In this document: positions 1 through 10,514 of the stretch, one piece after another
How the letters are laid out: every line of letters starts with the position of its first letter
Position numbering within the stretch: position 1 is the first letter of the stretch
Origin: Aradus depressus
Taxonomy: Eukaryota > Arthropoda > Insecta > Hemiptera > Aradidae
Reading direction: 5' to 3'
DNA length: 64,000 bases
NCBI GenBank assembly: GCA_963662175.1
Contig: OY759214.1
Coordinates: 7,688,001-7,752,000, forward strand
The notes under the pieces: model-generated
The model's input: only the letters and a program-made list of their open reading frames with translations
Databases searched by the model: none
What the model was told of the DNA's origin: nothing
Made by a program: the position numbers and the translations under genes

Positions 1-905
1 TGCGAATTTTTCAACGGAATAACATGTTTTCCGATCTCATGATTCCAAAAATGAAAAAAAATTATGAGTAAGTTTTCACTTCTAAAAATACACATTCTTT
101 TAAATAATAGCAACATTATAATCTATAAAAGTGTTAAAATTATAATTTATAAATTAAATTGTTTGAAAAAATTATTTAAAAAAATTAAAATAATTATTAA
201 AAAAAAATTTAAATATCGATATAAAAAAAATAAGTTATTAGAGTAGGTTATATTGAGTTATAAGTTTTATTAATAATATTGTTTTTTTTTTTTAATGTAA
301 GGGTGAAATTTGGACAAATGTGAAATAGTATGAAATTTGACGACAATCAAGTTGTAGAATATATAAGTAAATTATGGATCATTCTGTATTTACGTGATTC
401 CTGATCGGTCTTTGTAATATTATATGAAAAAATAGTTATGAGAATTAAAATTATAATGTTGTTATTATTTAAAAGAATGTGTATTTTTAGAACTGAAAAT
501 GACAAGAAGTCGAAACGTCTTATGAAATACAGAATTATTGTTTTAAAATAAATATACCTAAATTGCCTCAAATTACCATATTGAAAGATTATAAAAAGTA
601 AGGTATAATAAATTCAAATTGATATTATGAGTAAGTGTGTCTGTGAACATGGTAACTCCCGATAGTATGCACGTATCGACACGAAATTTTATATGTCTAT
701 CCAGAACCCGCTGAGGACGAGACCTATTAATTTTCTGCAGAATCAGCCGAAGGGGAGGCGGGTATCAGAGGCTCAACTCAAAAATCCCAATAACTGCTGA
801 TGTAACGAATGTACAGATATGAAACTGTATATTTTAATTTAAAACTCTATAATGATGGCACCTATTAATTTTCCGCGAAATCAGTTGAAGGGGGGACGGG
901 GGCAG
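1..905 (+). repeat. Family D dispersed repeat, interrupted copy
   Basis: Positions 1-75 and 624-905 match the plus-orientation sequence seen in better copies (for example 18787-19400 and 60091-61115). They carry the phrases for a hairpin-led 5' part, then 'cgatag..atg.acgtatcgacacgaaatt' and 'cagccgaaggggaggcgg'. The copy is split by a 550-bp insertion at 74-623. No coding capacity is seen. The family is unclassified; this copy is diverged. Confidence 0.6.
74..623. mobile_element. 550-bp foldback insertion with 13-bp target duplication
   Basis: The 13-mer attatgagtaagt occurs at 61-73 and again at 624-636, exactly where the family D repeat resumes, so 74-623 is an insertion. Inside, 80-121 and 451-492 are inverted copies of a 42-bp sequence with one mismatch. 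The two arms explain the near-identical short translations on both strands. No transposase is visible. The arms are not terminal on the right side, so the class is uncertain; 13 bp is longer than usual for a cut-and-paste element. Confidence 0.6.
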
Positions 906-1913
906 AGAAGAAGGACTCATCTCTGTGTCCTTGAAGTTTGAATTGAATGGAAACGTAAAAGGATGCATCGACAAATTGTTCTCAGGACTTTGGATTGCCT
1001 ATCTAAAACCAATATGAAAGGGCTTTCCAAACACACCAGAATAAAATATTTTTTTAAAGAAATGTCAATAATATGCAAATTTAAGATAAATATGTCCTCC
1101 CATTCAGGATGATAGAAACACACAAAGAGGGTGAGTGAAACAGGAATGGAGGAGTGGAGGAGAATATGTATAATTCATAACGGGACGTAGAGACCAAAGA
1201 ATTCATTAAAACAGGGTTTGAAACAAATGAAGACATTTGTTACCATAGATGAGATAAAGGGGGAAATGTGCATCGAAACAGCAAGCAGATAGTGCAAGCT
1301 CATGCATTTAAATACGGCTTTCGGAGGTCAATTCAAATCTGGTTATCATATCTGCATAAATATGGTTAGACAATGGAGTATAACAAGGCCGCAAAAGTAA
1401 GTAAAGATCAGAGAAAATATGTTGAGGCTGTAAGAAACATATTTCCATAGTGCATCGCTCCATCTTCGGTAACTTGAACAGCCATAGATTCAATTAAACT
1501 ATGGCGTTGTGCTTCATTCAACATCAAGCGCATAAAGTCCTAACAATGCTCCATACTATCTTGCCAACTTTACCCTATACAATGTTGACCTTATTAAGTC
1601 CCACTTCTCAAAGTTTCACTCCAATCTTTCCTTTCATAACAATCCCGTTGCTTGTCATCACGTTCCCACCCTAACGACTTGCGCCCCCGTGATCTCCTCT
1701 ACTTCCATTTAGTTGTAGGAATGAGGACAGTACCATGCGGGGGTGTTCCTGGAGGTCTCGGAGAAGAATAGTTGTTTTTCTTATGATTTATCATATTAAT
1801 ATGTACCCAGTTTTCTTTATTTTGTTTTATGATTTCTTTATGCATATTACCTTTTCTCGTCATTTATTATTTATTTAGTCTTACTTTAATTTTTATTTAT
1901 ATTTGTTTGTATA
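906..1913. other. Intronic or intergenic sequence, no gene seen
   Basis: Mixed-composition unique-looking DNA with only short open frames. I see no splice-flanked exon, no transposon ends and no tandem array here. None of the short frames resembles the missing downstream part of the adenylate cyclase. Confidence 0.5.
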
Positions 1914-2539
1914 TAGTAGACTCTCCCTTATCCGGCGTTCTGTTAACCGGCGCACTCCCTTATCCGGCGCTCGCAAAATATCAAATTTGTTAAACTAAAA
2001 TTAACATTAAATTATTAGATTATCAATTTTATATAGAGAGCCACGTGTATTTACGAGCACATAATAATTCCGTAACTCACGAATCTTTCATGTATTTTTA
2101 TTGTACATACATACATATGTACATTGTATTTATAATGAAGGGAACGCTAATACAATATTTTATTACTTCACTTATATCCTATAAATAAATTATAATAAAT
2201 ACATAGTTGAAAATCAAACATTTATAAAAAATGTTTCCTAGAATAGAAAAACAAAGGTACCGTCCCGTCCGTGGTACAACAATATCGTCTTATCGGGAAA
2301 TGAACAGTTAACTAGTAAAGTCAAAGTTTAATTTTTTTCCACAGAAACCCTCTCCTCCTATTTATTTTTGCTTTACACAAGTTCTAATTTTCTCAGTTTT
2401 CATTTGATTCTCATAGTGAAAAGAATCGTTGGATCGTTTTTCAGACGTGCTTAACACTAAAGAAGTGGTGGGACTATGCAACACGGAACAGTTTTGTGTT
2501 AGGGAAACAAAAGAAAATTACTGATTTTTTTAACAAATA

Positions 2540-5144
2540 GAAGAAAGAAGAAAAACATTTTATTTGGACCAGTACTAAGTATGTACTTTACACAAAATGA
2601 GCAAATAAACAAGAAAATTATAATTAAAACAAAAAGTCTTGGTACAGTCTTGGTTGCAGCCTGCGAGCTACAGGCTGGCCGAGACTGTAGTGAACCGCAC
2701 CAGAGCAGGTTGGCAGACCTTCATGGAAGCTTCGGGTGAGTTTCTCAATGTGGGCTGCAAAAGGAGCAACTCCCAGTTCCCGATGGATTTGGGTGTTCCT
2801 GATAAACCAAGGTGCGTTCACCGCTATCCGGAGGACTTTGTTTTGGAATGTTTGTAATCGTGTTATGTTAGTGTGGCTAGTGCAGAACCATACGGGGCAA
2901 GCGTAGGTTAAGAGTGGAAGTATTAGTGTTTTGTAAAGTAAGGATGTGCATGTGTGTCTGAGTGGTGTATTCCTGTTTATGAGTGGGTAGATGAGCCTGA
3001 GTCGTGTGTGTGCTTGTTGGAGTTTTATGTTGATATGTAGGCGCCATGTTAGTCTTGTGTCAAGGTGCACTCCAAGATAGCGCACACCCTGGTCTTTAGG
3101 ATTCCATGGAATTGGGAGTTGGTCGATTTGCAGCCTTCTGAGGTGTTCTATCGAGAAGCGGCGTAAAGCAAACACCTTCGCCTCCGTCTTCCCACCGTTC
3201 AACTTAAGCTTCCATTTTCCAAACCACTGGCCGATCTCATCCACCTGGATTTGTAGGGAGTCGATGGCCGCTTCCAGATCTATGTTTTGGCTGAGGATCA
3301 ACGTGTCGTCAGCGTAAGTCGCCAGGGTTGCAGAGACTGGTTCTGGCATGTCGTGACAGAACAGATCAAACAAGAGTGGACTGAGGATCGCACCTTGTGG
3401 GACTCCCGCTGATATCTTCTTCCTGGAGCTCAGTGTGTTGTTCACCCTTATTTGGAATGTTCTGTCACGAAGAAAAGAGCTAATGATGTTCTGGATGTAT
3501 TGCGGAGGCCAGGTCTGTTTTAATTTGAAGAGCAAGCCCTCGTGCCAGACGGTGTCGAAGGCAGCTGCGACGTCCAAGAAGGCTGCTACTGTGTACTGCT
3601 TCCGCTCAAAGCCCCCCACAATGGTCTCAGCAACTCTCTGTAGCTGATGGACGGCTGAGTGGTTTGATTTGAACCCAAACTGGTGGGCAGGGATGGTCCC
3701 TGCAGTCTCCAGATGACGGAGGAGCCTCTTGTGAATTATTTTCTCAAGAAGTTTTGAGAGGCTATTTAAAAGGCTTATTGGTCTATAGCTGCCTGGATCG
3801 TTTTTTGCCTTACCTGGCTTGTGAAATGTTAGAACAACGGCGTTTTTCCAGTCTGCAGGAAAGTAGCCGTGGCGAAGACAGGCGTTGAACACACTTGCCA
3901 GGTAGGCTATGCTCTTCGGAGGAAGCTTCTTCAGCACCAGGTTGGGGATGATGTCTTCACCGGGGGCCTTCTTGATGTGTAGTCGTGTAATGTGGGCGTG
4001 TATTTCTGACGGTGTGGTATGCTGAATGGGTGCTTCGACTGTGTGAAGTGTATTTGAGAGGTATGATTCAACTGTGATGAGTGTTTCATGACCGTCAGCG
4101 TCTGTCGTTGTGAAGTTATTTTCCAAATGGGTCTCCAGTAATTCGGTTTTCTCTTTGTCAGTTGTGGCAGTCATTTGTTCGTCAGTTAAGATGGGTAGGG
4201 GTGTCCTTTGGTTTAGAAGTCGTCGTGTCTCTTTCCATAAGTTGTTGTCGCCCGGAGTCATATCAGTCAAGTATTTTCGATAGTTCGCGATTCTGTCTTT
4301 GTCAAGTTCCCATCGTATGCGTCGGGTCAGGCGATTCAGTTCTCTTTTCTCAAGGGGATCTCTTGTTCTTTGCCAGTGTTGTCGTAGTGTGTTCTTTGTA
4401 CGGATCATATCCATTATGTGTGTTGGTGTCTTGTTGTGGAATAGGTGTCGTTTGTAAGTGAAATGTCGGTATGTTGCTTCATGTACTGAGGTATGTATGG
4501 TTTGTGTGAACGTCCTAACTGCATTGTCAATGTCGTCCGTCGTGCTATAATGATGGGGGACCCCGAGACAGTTCATTCCGTCTTCAAACGTGGCCCAGTC
4601 GATCTTCCCCGTGATCAACCTTGGAAGATATTCCTCCTTCTGTGGCCGTGCTAGGAAGGTGCAGATAACTGGGAGATGGTCTGAGTCTAAGTCGGTCAGT
4701 GTCTCGTGAAACAGGGGCAAGTTAAAGTTGTGTATCAGTCCTATGTCCAGTATGTCGGGTTGGTATGTTCGTTGAGTTGGGTAGAATGTCGGTTCGTCAG
4801 GTGTCGATATTTGTATCCCCAGGTTTTCTGAGATGGATTGTAGTCTAGTCCCGTTGTTATTCTGTCTTCTGCATCCCCATAGCGTGTGTTTGCTGTTGAG
4901 GTCCCCGATCATTATAGTCGGTAGTCCTGTGAAAATATGTTCGAAGTCAGTCTGTACCAGTCTTGTGTTCGGTCGATGGTATGCTGATATGATGTTGAGT
5001 GTGCCGGAGAGTGTGGTGAGGGTGACTCCAACTGCCTCCAAGTTCTGGAGAGGGGGAATGTTAATCTGTGAATGTTTCAGGTGTCGTTTGATGAAAATGC
5101 CAACACCACCGAAACGTGTCGGTCGGTCCAGTCTATATGGACAG
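2540..5144 (-). mobile_element. Jockey-clade LINE, 5'-truncated, recent insertion
   Basis: The element is bounded by a perfect 13-bp target duplication, tttttaacaaata, at 2527-2539 and 5145-5157, inside the pogo-like element. It starts abruptly within the endonuclease domain, the usual result of incomplete target-primed reverse transcription. The 3' untranslated part on the minus strand runs 2623-2540 and contains AATAAA; there is no long poly(A). The open frame and perfect target duplication suggest a young insertion. Confidence 0.9.
2624..5143 (-). CDS. LINE ORF2 endonuclease / reverse transcriptase (N-terminally truncated)
   Basis: An uninterrupted frame of about 839 residues without its native start; an in-frame Leu codon at 5041 begins the clearest 805 residues. 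Numbering from there, an apurinic-type endonuclease runs to about residue 130, with GDLN at 46-49 and SDH at 120-122. Upstream of it, RPTRFGGVGIFIKRHLKH is the typical Jockey-clade beginning of that domain. The reverse transcriptase follows, with FLDVAAAFD (488-496), GVPQG (546-550) and the catalytic YADD (576-579). A C-terminal thumb region ends at QDFLF. In the family this protein nicks target DNA and copies the element RNA. No stops or frameshifts break it, but the lost N-terminus should prevent autonomous movement. It lies antisense to nothing recognisable and shares the cyclase gene's strand. Confidence 0.9.
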   Translation of the reverse strand, partial: CPYRLDRPTRFGGVGIFIKRHLKHSQINIPPLQNLEAVGVTLTTLSGTLNIISAYHRPNTRLVQTDFEHIFTGLPTIMIGDLNSKHTLWGCRRQNNNGTRLQSISENLGIQISTPDEPTFYPTQRTYQPDILDIGLIHNFNLPLFHETLTDLDSDHLPVICTFLARPQKEEYLPRLITGKIDWATFEDGMNCLGVPHHYSTTDDIDNAVRTFTQTIHTSVHEATYRHFTYKRHLFHNKTPTHIMDMIRTKNTLRQHWQRTRDPLEKRELNRLTRRIRWELDKDRIANYRKYLTDMTPGDNNLWKETRRLLNQRTPLPILTDEQMTATTDKEKTELLETHLENNFTTTDADGHETLITVESYLSNTLHTVEAPIQHTTPSEIHAHITRLHIKKAPGEDIIPNLVLKKLPPKSIAYLASVFNACLRHGYFPADWKNAVVLTFHKPGKAKNDPGSYRPISLLNSLSKLLEKIIHKRLLRHLETAGTIPAHQFGFKSNHSAVHQLQRVAETIVGGFERKQYTVAAFLDVAAAFDTVWHEGLLFKLKQTWPPQYIQNIISSFLRDRTFQIRVNNTLSSRKKISAGVPQGAILSPLLFDLFCHDMPEPVSATLATYADDTLILSQNIDLEAAIDSLQIQVDEIGQWFGKWKLKLNGGKTEAKVFALRRFSIEHLRRLQIDQLPIPWNPKDQGVRYLGVHLDTRLTWRLHINIKLQQAHTRLRLIYPLINRNTPLRHTCTSLLYKTLILPLLTYACPVWFCTSHTNITRLQTFQNKVLRIAVNAPWFIRNTQIHRELGVAPFAAHIEKLTRSFHEGLPTCSGAVHYSLGQPVARRLQPRLYQDFLF

Positions 5145-5804
5145 TTTTTAACAAATAATATTTTTAGAATTTTAGATTTTGTTTTAAATATGTATGTAAT
5201 TAAACGCAGATTTAAAAAAATATCTTTTTAATGCTTGGATAATCAATGTTCAGTATGTACATATTTGTCAATTTAATAAATGTTGTCAACAAAATACATA
5301 CCTACGTGTTTTATTCCTTAGCTCACCTAAAAACACTTTTTTTATGCTTTAATTGATATATTTTTCTCATTAATTGATAATATCCGTTATCCGGCGTCAC
5401 GTCGGTCCCGGCAACGCCGGATAAGGGAGAGTCTACTGTATGTATAAATATTTTATTACAATCACATAAACATCAAATTTACTAGTGTTTTTTTTTGACC
5501 GATTGTAAGTATGCAAAATAAAAATAAAATATAAAAACTCATGGTCGATTCGATTGAATATGGGGGGATACTTAAATCTCGGGGCTGCAAAGTGTCTACA
5601 GACGTTGCAGTATGCCAATGCAGCTAACACCATTGCATTTAGTGGCAATTAGGGCTAAGTGCATAGCTACAGACAGGGATGGTACTCCCATCACTTAGTG
5701 CTTGATTAATGATGTTGATACCCATCGAGCAGTTTGAAAATTTTGTATCTATTCTCATGGGGTTCAAACCTTCTCCGAAAGCTCCAAAAACCATTTTCAA
5801 GAGA

Positions 5805-6800
5805 AAAAAAGAAGTCGTCGGTGAATCACCGGCAATGTACTTCCCCAGAACGAATTAATCAATTAACTCCCCCCCCCCCCCCCTCCAAAAACCAGTAGAC
5901 CGTTTGCGCCAATATTCAATAGTTGATTTACATAGGGATTCCTAAATCCTCATACTAAATTTTGTGTCGATAATTTAATTAGCATAGGATAGGATTTGGA
6001 GTTTAAGGACGCAAAATAGCAAAGGTCATCAGCGTCCGATATATTTGGCGTATCAAGCTTGATGATTAGAAGAAGAAAAAAAAAATGTGTGGCAAATCTG
6101 CATCTGTACAATTTCAAGGTCATGATCCAATTCAATATTTCTTTATTATTATTTTTTTCACGTGGATGCATTCATACTAGTCAGTGGAAATAAATAAACT
6201 AATAGTGAGAAAAAAATCAAATAAATCAAAATAAAACAAAGAGTAACAATAACAATAAATATAAGAATAAACAAACAGCAGTAACAGTAAAGATATAGAC
6301 ACGGGAATACATAAGCATATTTACAGAAACATGCATTCAACAGAATATACATATATAGATATGTATATCTATATACCTCATATAGATATGAATAGTAAGC
6401 AAAAAATTAATAAATATAGATAATAAGTATACTTTTAGGTAACCTAGAGCCTTTTAATTTCATTATATCGGCAGTTATTTGAGTTTTGATTTGAGCCCTC
6501 TCCTCTGAACTCATCCCTTCCCTCCAGCCGATATCGCTGAAATTAGACAAGGTATGTCCCATTGGGTTTTGACTTAAAGTAAAAAATGTCATGTTAAATA
6601 AATTTATTACATCGGCAGTTATTGGGCTTCTTGAGTTGAGCCCCAATCTGATCCCCTCTTCACTTCTGCCGATTCCGCATCCTCCTTGAGGGGTTCGTAA
6701 TTCGCATATGAAATTGGAATCATGGAAAACATTAAATTCCATTAAAAACCATGCATCGAATTTTTGAAGGAATACATAACTTCCCCTATGCTTCTTAGAG
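5805..6800 (-). repeat. Family D repeat, minus orientation, interrupted
   Basis: From the right it carries the family end in reverse: a GGTGAATCACC hairpin near 5820, then ACTTCCCC, and the run of phrases around 'accgtttgcgc' and 'tgtgtcgat'. About 5990-6440 is unrelated AT-rich sequence, probably an insertion. The copy resumes near 6456 with the 'tcggcagttatt' phrases and ends near 6800. A C-homopolymer at 5869-5882 sits inside it. Confidence 0.6.
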
Positions 6801-6934
6801 CAGGGGAAATAAAATGGAGGTAATTGGATGGAGAAGTGTTGAGCTTGTTAGGGACGGAAAGTATCTACCTAATGATACGATATGATTTTTAACGTAATAT
6901 ATTTGTATTGATATTTATTTTAGATGGGGGATAC

Positions 6935-7520
6935 ATTTTTGCTTCCCCAGCTATACAAAGTGTAGGAGAAGTTAGGTAATCGGTGAAAAATTCGATGCCT
7001 AGTTTTCAACAGAATTTCTTGTTTTCCGACCTCCATATGTTTATATGTCTGTACATGATACTCTTGTACACGATAACTACCGATAGAATGAATGTATCGA
7101 CACGAAATTTTTTATGTAAATCCAGAAACATCTAACGACGACATCTATTGATTTTCAGCCAAATCGGCTAGAGGGAAGGGGAAGATTAGGGGGAGGCTTA
7201 ATTCAAAAAATGTAATTACTGACATTGTAATGAATGTATCAACCCTAAATTTCATATTTAAAGCCAAAACCAAATGAGGACATAACCTGTCAAATTTCAG
7301 CGATGTCGGCTGAAGTGAAGAGGGCACTATTCAAAAACCCGAAAGCTGCAGATGTAATTTATCGACACAACATTCAGTATGAGGATTTAGGAGCTCCTAT
7401 GTAAGTCAACTGTTGAATATTAGCGCAAACGGTCGACTGGTTTTGGACGGGGAGCAAAACGTTTATTGAGTAATTCGTTCTGGGGAAGTACATAGTTGGT
7501 GATTTACCGAAGATTTTTTT
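6935..7520 (+). repeat. Family D repeat, near-complete plus copy
   Basis: Begins at a CTTCCCC..GGAGAAGTTA hairpin-like start near 6950 and ends at ggggaagtacat followed by a GGTGATTTACC hairpin and a T-run near 7485-7525. Between them are the degenerate internal repeats with 'cgacacgaaatt', 'tcggct.agggaagggg' and 'aatgaatgtatc' phrases. No protein is encoded. Confidence 0.65.
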
Positions 7521-8295
7521 TATTTTATAGATGAAACTGACGAAGAAGAGAAAGATAAACAAAACAAAAAAATACAAACTATAAAAATACAAAATCTGAT
7601 CTCCTTTATTATTTTTATTTTTGTATTTTATATGACTTAAATACATAAATATATCAATTTTATTATTTGCTGTTGAGTTATGTTTTGTTCAATTTTTCAA
7701 AATCAAACCCCCTTTCTTTGAGTTCACAGGCCTAAAATTGAGAAAAATAATTTCAATGACTTGGAAAACCCTATTTTCAATCAAAATTGTGTAGAAATTA
7801 GATTATTTTCAATTTTAGTCTCCCAGTGAAGCCTACAGAGATGGAGTTTGGGAGGGGGGGGGGGGGGGGACTGGAAACTGAATTCAGCGAGTTTCTAAAC
7901 GTCAAAATCAATCTGTACAAAATGTATTGTTTATTGGTATGTTGAACAATAAATGTCGATCAACCTTTTTTTTTTCTATATAAGAAGAAGAGGGAAACAT
8001 CATTTCAAATAAAAGTTGTAGAGATAACTAAAAGGGACATTTGGTACGGTATAAACATATTGAAGGCAGCCCCGAAAGCCTGCTTTAAATGACCTCGCAA
8101 CACATTTTTTAGATGTTTGCTTGATTTATGCAAAAACGGTTAATCCCATCGAAAAAGTGCATTTCAGAAAAAACGTTCCTTATTAAATTTTCGATTTTAA
8201 TGTCCTCCTCATATATGAGATAGGATCAATACGATCAATGTTATAATGTCCCAAATAATGTAATGTAAATACAATCAATTTTCATAGGTAACAGT
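7521..8295. other. Gene-free stretch with a repeat fragment
   Basis: AT-rich sequence with a G-homopolymer at 7853-7869. Positions about 7990-8230 read as a reversed, diverged piece of the repeat found at 26603-27130, 40900-41410 and 56740-57315 (shared phrases 'gttgtagaga', 'cgcaaaaacggttaa', 'gaaaatt'-type tracts). Nothing else is recognisable. Confidence 0.4.
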
Positions 8296-8299
8296 TATT

Positions 8300-8400
8300 G
8301 TGACTCATGGCCGGGCTTTAACGAGGTCATATCGCCTGCTACCAGAGCACTCTTTCGGTGGACATGAGCCCGACTGGGTATTCTAAATTTTGTCTACTCA
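8300..8400 (-). mobile_element. tRNA-derived SINE fragment
   Basis: Reverse complement of the 3' half of the SINE seen intact at 43380-43724, from the 'tgactcat.gccgggcttt' end to the 'ggacatgagcccgact' segment. It is truncated and diverged, and lacks the box A/box B head. Confidence 0.7.
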
Positions 8401-8480
8401 GGTTTGTTTATTTGTGTCGCATAGCAACGAATTCTGAAATATCTTTTTATTAATGGTATTTTTATTACTTTTAACATAAA

Positions 8481-8746
8481 GGCCTTCAGTTTATTTTATC
8501 CGGAGGGTAAAATAAACATAAGCACGCCGTCCTTCGGATGGGACGTTAAGCGATGGCCCCGAGCCTGTACGAGGTACTCGTTAAAGACCCCTTACCCTAG
8601 GTGAATAAAAATTTAGGCTAGACAAAATTTAGGACTCCCACAATAGAGTCGGGCTCATGTCCACCAGAGTGACGAAAGAGCACTCTGGTAGTAGGCGATA
8701 TGACCTCGTAGTTAAAGCCCGGGCATGAGTCATAAACCCTAACCTA
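8481..8746 (+). mobile_element. tRNA-derived SINE, 5'-truncated
   Basis: Plus-orientation body of the same SINE, starting just after the tRNA-like head at 'ggcccttagtttatttt' (diverged) and ending in CATGAGTCATAAACCCTAACCTAA. The terminal CCTAA units are the family tail. The head with the RNA polymerase III boxes is missing. Confidence 0.8.
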
Positions 8747-8759
8747 AAGGAAAAATAAA

Positions 8760-8965
8760 ATATATGTGAAGTGTCCACAACATAATTTCGCTATACCAAA
8801 CACTTTTGCACTGATCATTCTCCCCCCACCCCCTCTCAATATCATTTCATAGTGGCGTTACTGAGTATACGAAAGTCTCAGAATTACACTGTACAGTGAA
8901 ACAAATAAAACCGCTGACGCCAAGACATTACATTCATATACTCGGTATGCGAAAAGAAGAAGGAA
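8760..8965. mobile_element. MITE 'gtggccattacagg' family, partial copy
   Basis: Diverged and partial relative to the complete copies at 11046-11318 and 40359-40569. It shares 'tgtgaagtgtcc', the 'gatcattctcccccc' centre and 'gctgacgccaa'. The right terminal repeat is not seen. Confidence 0.45.
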
Positions 8966-9128
8966 GATGCAGCCAAATCCAATTGCACTTTACCTTGACT
9001 TACATACTCGCTTCTGAATCCTCACACTAATTTCTGTGTCGATATATTCATTACATCGGCAATTATTAGAGTATTTTAAAGGAGCCTCCCTTCTTTGATC
9101 TTCCCTTAAATAAATGGTATGTACTCAC

Positions 9129-9240
9129 ATGTGCCAGCTGATCAAACCTGCCGAAGAGTTCGTTGAGCGTCTTGACGAGATCTGAGGCAGTCAGCTGTTC
9201 TGAGAGCGGTGTGAAGTTCACAATGTCAGCGTACAGAATG
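9129..9240 (-). CDS. Ac76E: Adenylate cyclase exon E (start of C1a catalytic core)
   Basis: A 112-bp exon. It has a 3' splice site (tttcag) just above 9240 and a CAT|GTGAGT donor below 9129. Its first base completes the Ser codon whose first two bases end exon D. It encodes (S)[16 protein letters not shown].. through [13 protein letters not shown]: the first strand and P-loop of the C1a domain. The Asp of ADI is the first of the two metal-binding aspartates that hold Mg-ATP, and IVNFT forms the phosphate-binding turn. Membrane adenylate cyclases make cAMP from ATP downstream of G-protein-coupled receptors. The [25 protein letters not shown] string matches my memory of insect Ac76E (type 2-like), so the subtype is a recollection, while the family is certain. 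The following exon, with the second Asp (GDCYYC motif), is not in the 9.1 kb below and must lie outside the window. Confidence 0.95.
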
Positions 9241-9296
9241 CTGAAACGCAACAACACCTCAATAGAATTAGGATTAGGGTTATAGATGCTCAACAC

Positions 9297-9410
9297 CTAG
9301 GGCAGGGGTCTTAAGGTTAACGAGTACCTGACATCGTACAGGCTCGGGACCATTGCTTAACGTCCCATCCGAAGGACGGCATGGCCCCGGCCGGGTCTTG
9401 AACCCACGAG
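9297..9410 (-). mobile_element. tRNA-derived SINE fragment next to exon E
   Basis: Reverse complement of the SINE middle ('taggtgaat..', 'gtcaggtactcgtt', 'ccgtccttcggatggga') up to the box B side ('ggccgggt.ttgaacccac'). It begins only about 57 bp upstream of the exon E 3' splice site, that is, inside the intron close to its polypyrimidine tract. Confidence 0.75.
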
Positions 9411-9950
9411 ATATAAAGTATAACTAAATATAACTTATTTAACCATTTTTTGCAAATAATCTCTTAGTTTTCCTTTTATTCGAATTATTTTCTCAAATAA
9501 ATTTATTTTTTATTTGCACTATTGTGATAATTCTGCTACTTTTAAAACTATTACTTCTTTGAATAACCTTTAGCATTTATACTTTAAGTATAAAAAAACG
9601 TGTTCAAACAAATCGTATTTTATTTACAGAATGATTTATATCGAAAACAGGTTAAATATTTTACTAACGTTTACAACAAAAATATTCGCCATTCTCACTT
9701 CGACACACAATCTATATTGATTGTCCTTTTTTGGCTTTTTGAATCATCTGTGATTTTTACAGTGGCCGACTGTATAAATAATTTTATATATAAATTGTAT
9801 TGTATATTGTAAAGATGGGATTTATAATATTTCCAATATACAAACATATGGTCTGCACTTATCAGGTGGCAGGCTGGCAATGTTGTTTGTATATTTGTCC
9901 GCTTAGCGACACCGTCGTTGTTCGGGTACATTCGCTACAAACCGTAGTTA
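9411..9950. other. Intronic stretch, no feature recognised
   Basis: AT-rich sequence within the 14-kb intron between exons D and E. Open frames of 70-78 codons on both strands have no recognisable similarity or splice context. Confidence 0.45.
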
Positions 9951-10514
9951 ATTAGGTTAGGTTAGGTTTTATGACTCATGTCCGGGCTTTAACTACGAGG
10001 GGGCCATGGTGGCCGTGCGGGCTAGAGCATAGGGCTTTGGTCGCATGGTCTCATCATGGTTTGCGGGTTCGAATCCCGTCCGGGAGTGAGTTTTATTTCG
10101 TAGATAGAACTCCCTCCCGGGGCCATGGATGTCTTAAATAATTATAATATAAACATTGACATGGCTAATATGCACCGTACATAAAGCCAAAAAAAAAAAA
10201 AAAAAAAACTACGAGGTCATATCGCCTACTACCAGAGCGCTCATTCGTCATTCTGGTGGACATGAGCTCGACTCTACTGTGGGAGTCCTAAATTTTCCCT
10301 ACCCTAAATTTTTATTCACCTAGGGCAGGGGTCTTTAACGAGTACCTGACATCGTACAGGCTCGGGACCATCGCTTAACGTCCCATCCAAAGGACGGCGT
10401 GCTTAAGTTTATTTTAACTCCCAGATAAAATAAACTAAGGGCCTCGGTCGGGTTACGAACCCACGTTCTTTAGCTCAGAAGTCAAGCACGCATACCACTG
10501 AGCTACCGGCGCCC
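9951..10514 (-). mobile_element. tRNA-derived SINE interrupted by a second SINE
   Basis: Minus-strand SINE. Its tail is the plus-strand TTAGG-like units at 9952-9966, its 3' body is 9967-10000, and the remainder continues at 10207-10514 through box B ('gggttacgaacccac' region) to the head GGCGCC. A different SINE sits at 10001-10206 with a 10-bp target duplication, aactacgagg. Confidence 0.88.
10001..10206 (+). mobile_element. Second tRNA-derived SINE family with poly(A) tail
   Basis: A 206-bp insertion flanked by aactacgagg (9991-10000 and 10207-10216). It starts GGGCCATGGTGGCCGTGCGG. It has an A-box-like GGCTAGAGCATAGGG and a canonical B-box GGTTCGAATCC near 10070, and ends in a run of about 20 A. 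Poly(A) tail, target duplication and polymerase III boxes define a SINE mobilised by a poly(A)-recognising LINE. Its sequence differs from the common SINE in this window, which ends in CCTAA units. Confidence 0.85.

Larger units (their letters stand above)
1914..5438. mobile_element. Pogo/Tigger-like non-autonomous DNA transposon with nested LINE
   Basis: The left end reads (T)AGTAGACTCTCCCTTATCC and the right end is its reverse complement, with CAGTAGACTCTCCC at the outermost bases. Both ends are flanked by TA (1912-1913 and 5439-5440), the target duplication of the Tc1/mariner/pogo superfamily, and the end sequence matches the Tigger/pogo style as I know it. Removing the LINE and one target copy leaves about 0.9 kb with no transposase frame, so the element was non-autonomous before the LINE landed. 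A second CCCTTATCCGGCG motif lies just inside the left end. Confidence 0.75.

Noticed and set aside
2639..4461. Plus-strand open frames of 70-132 codons
   Set aside because: Antisense shadows of the Jockey LINE protein with no recognisable product.
1..9128. Next adenylate cyclase exon (GDCYYC region)
   Set aside because: I searched both the short frames and splice-like sites by eye and found no match; it is probably outside the window.
10001..10090. tRNA gene at the second SINE head
   Set aside because: Followed by a non-tRNA body and poly(A), and flanked by a 10-bp target duplication inside another SINE.
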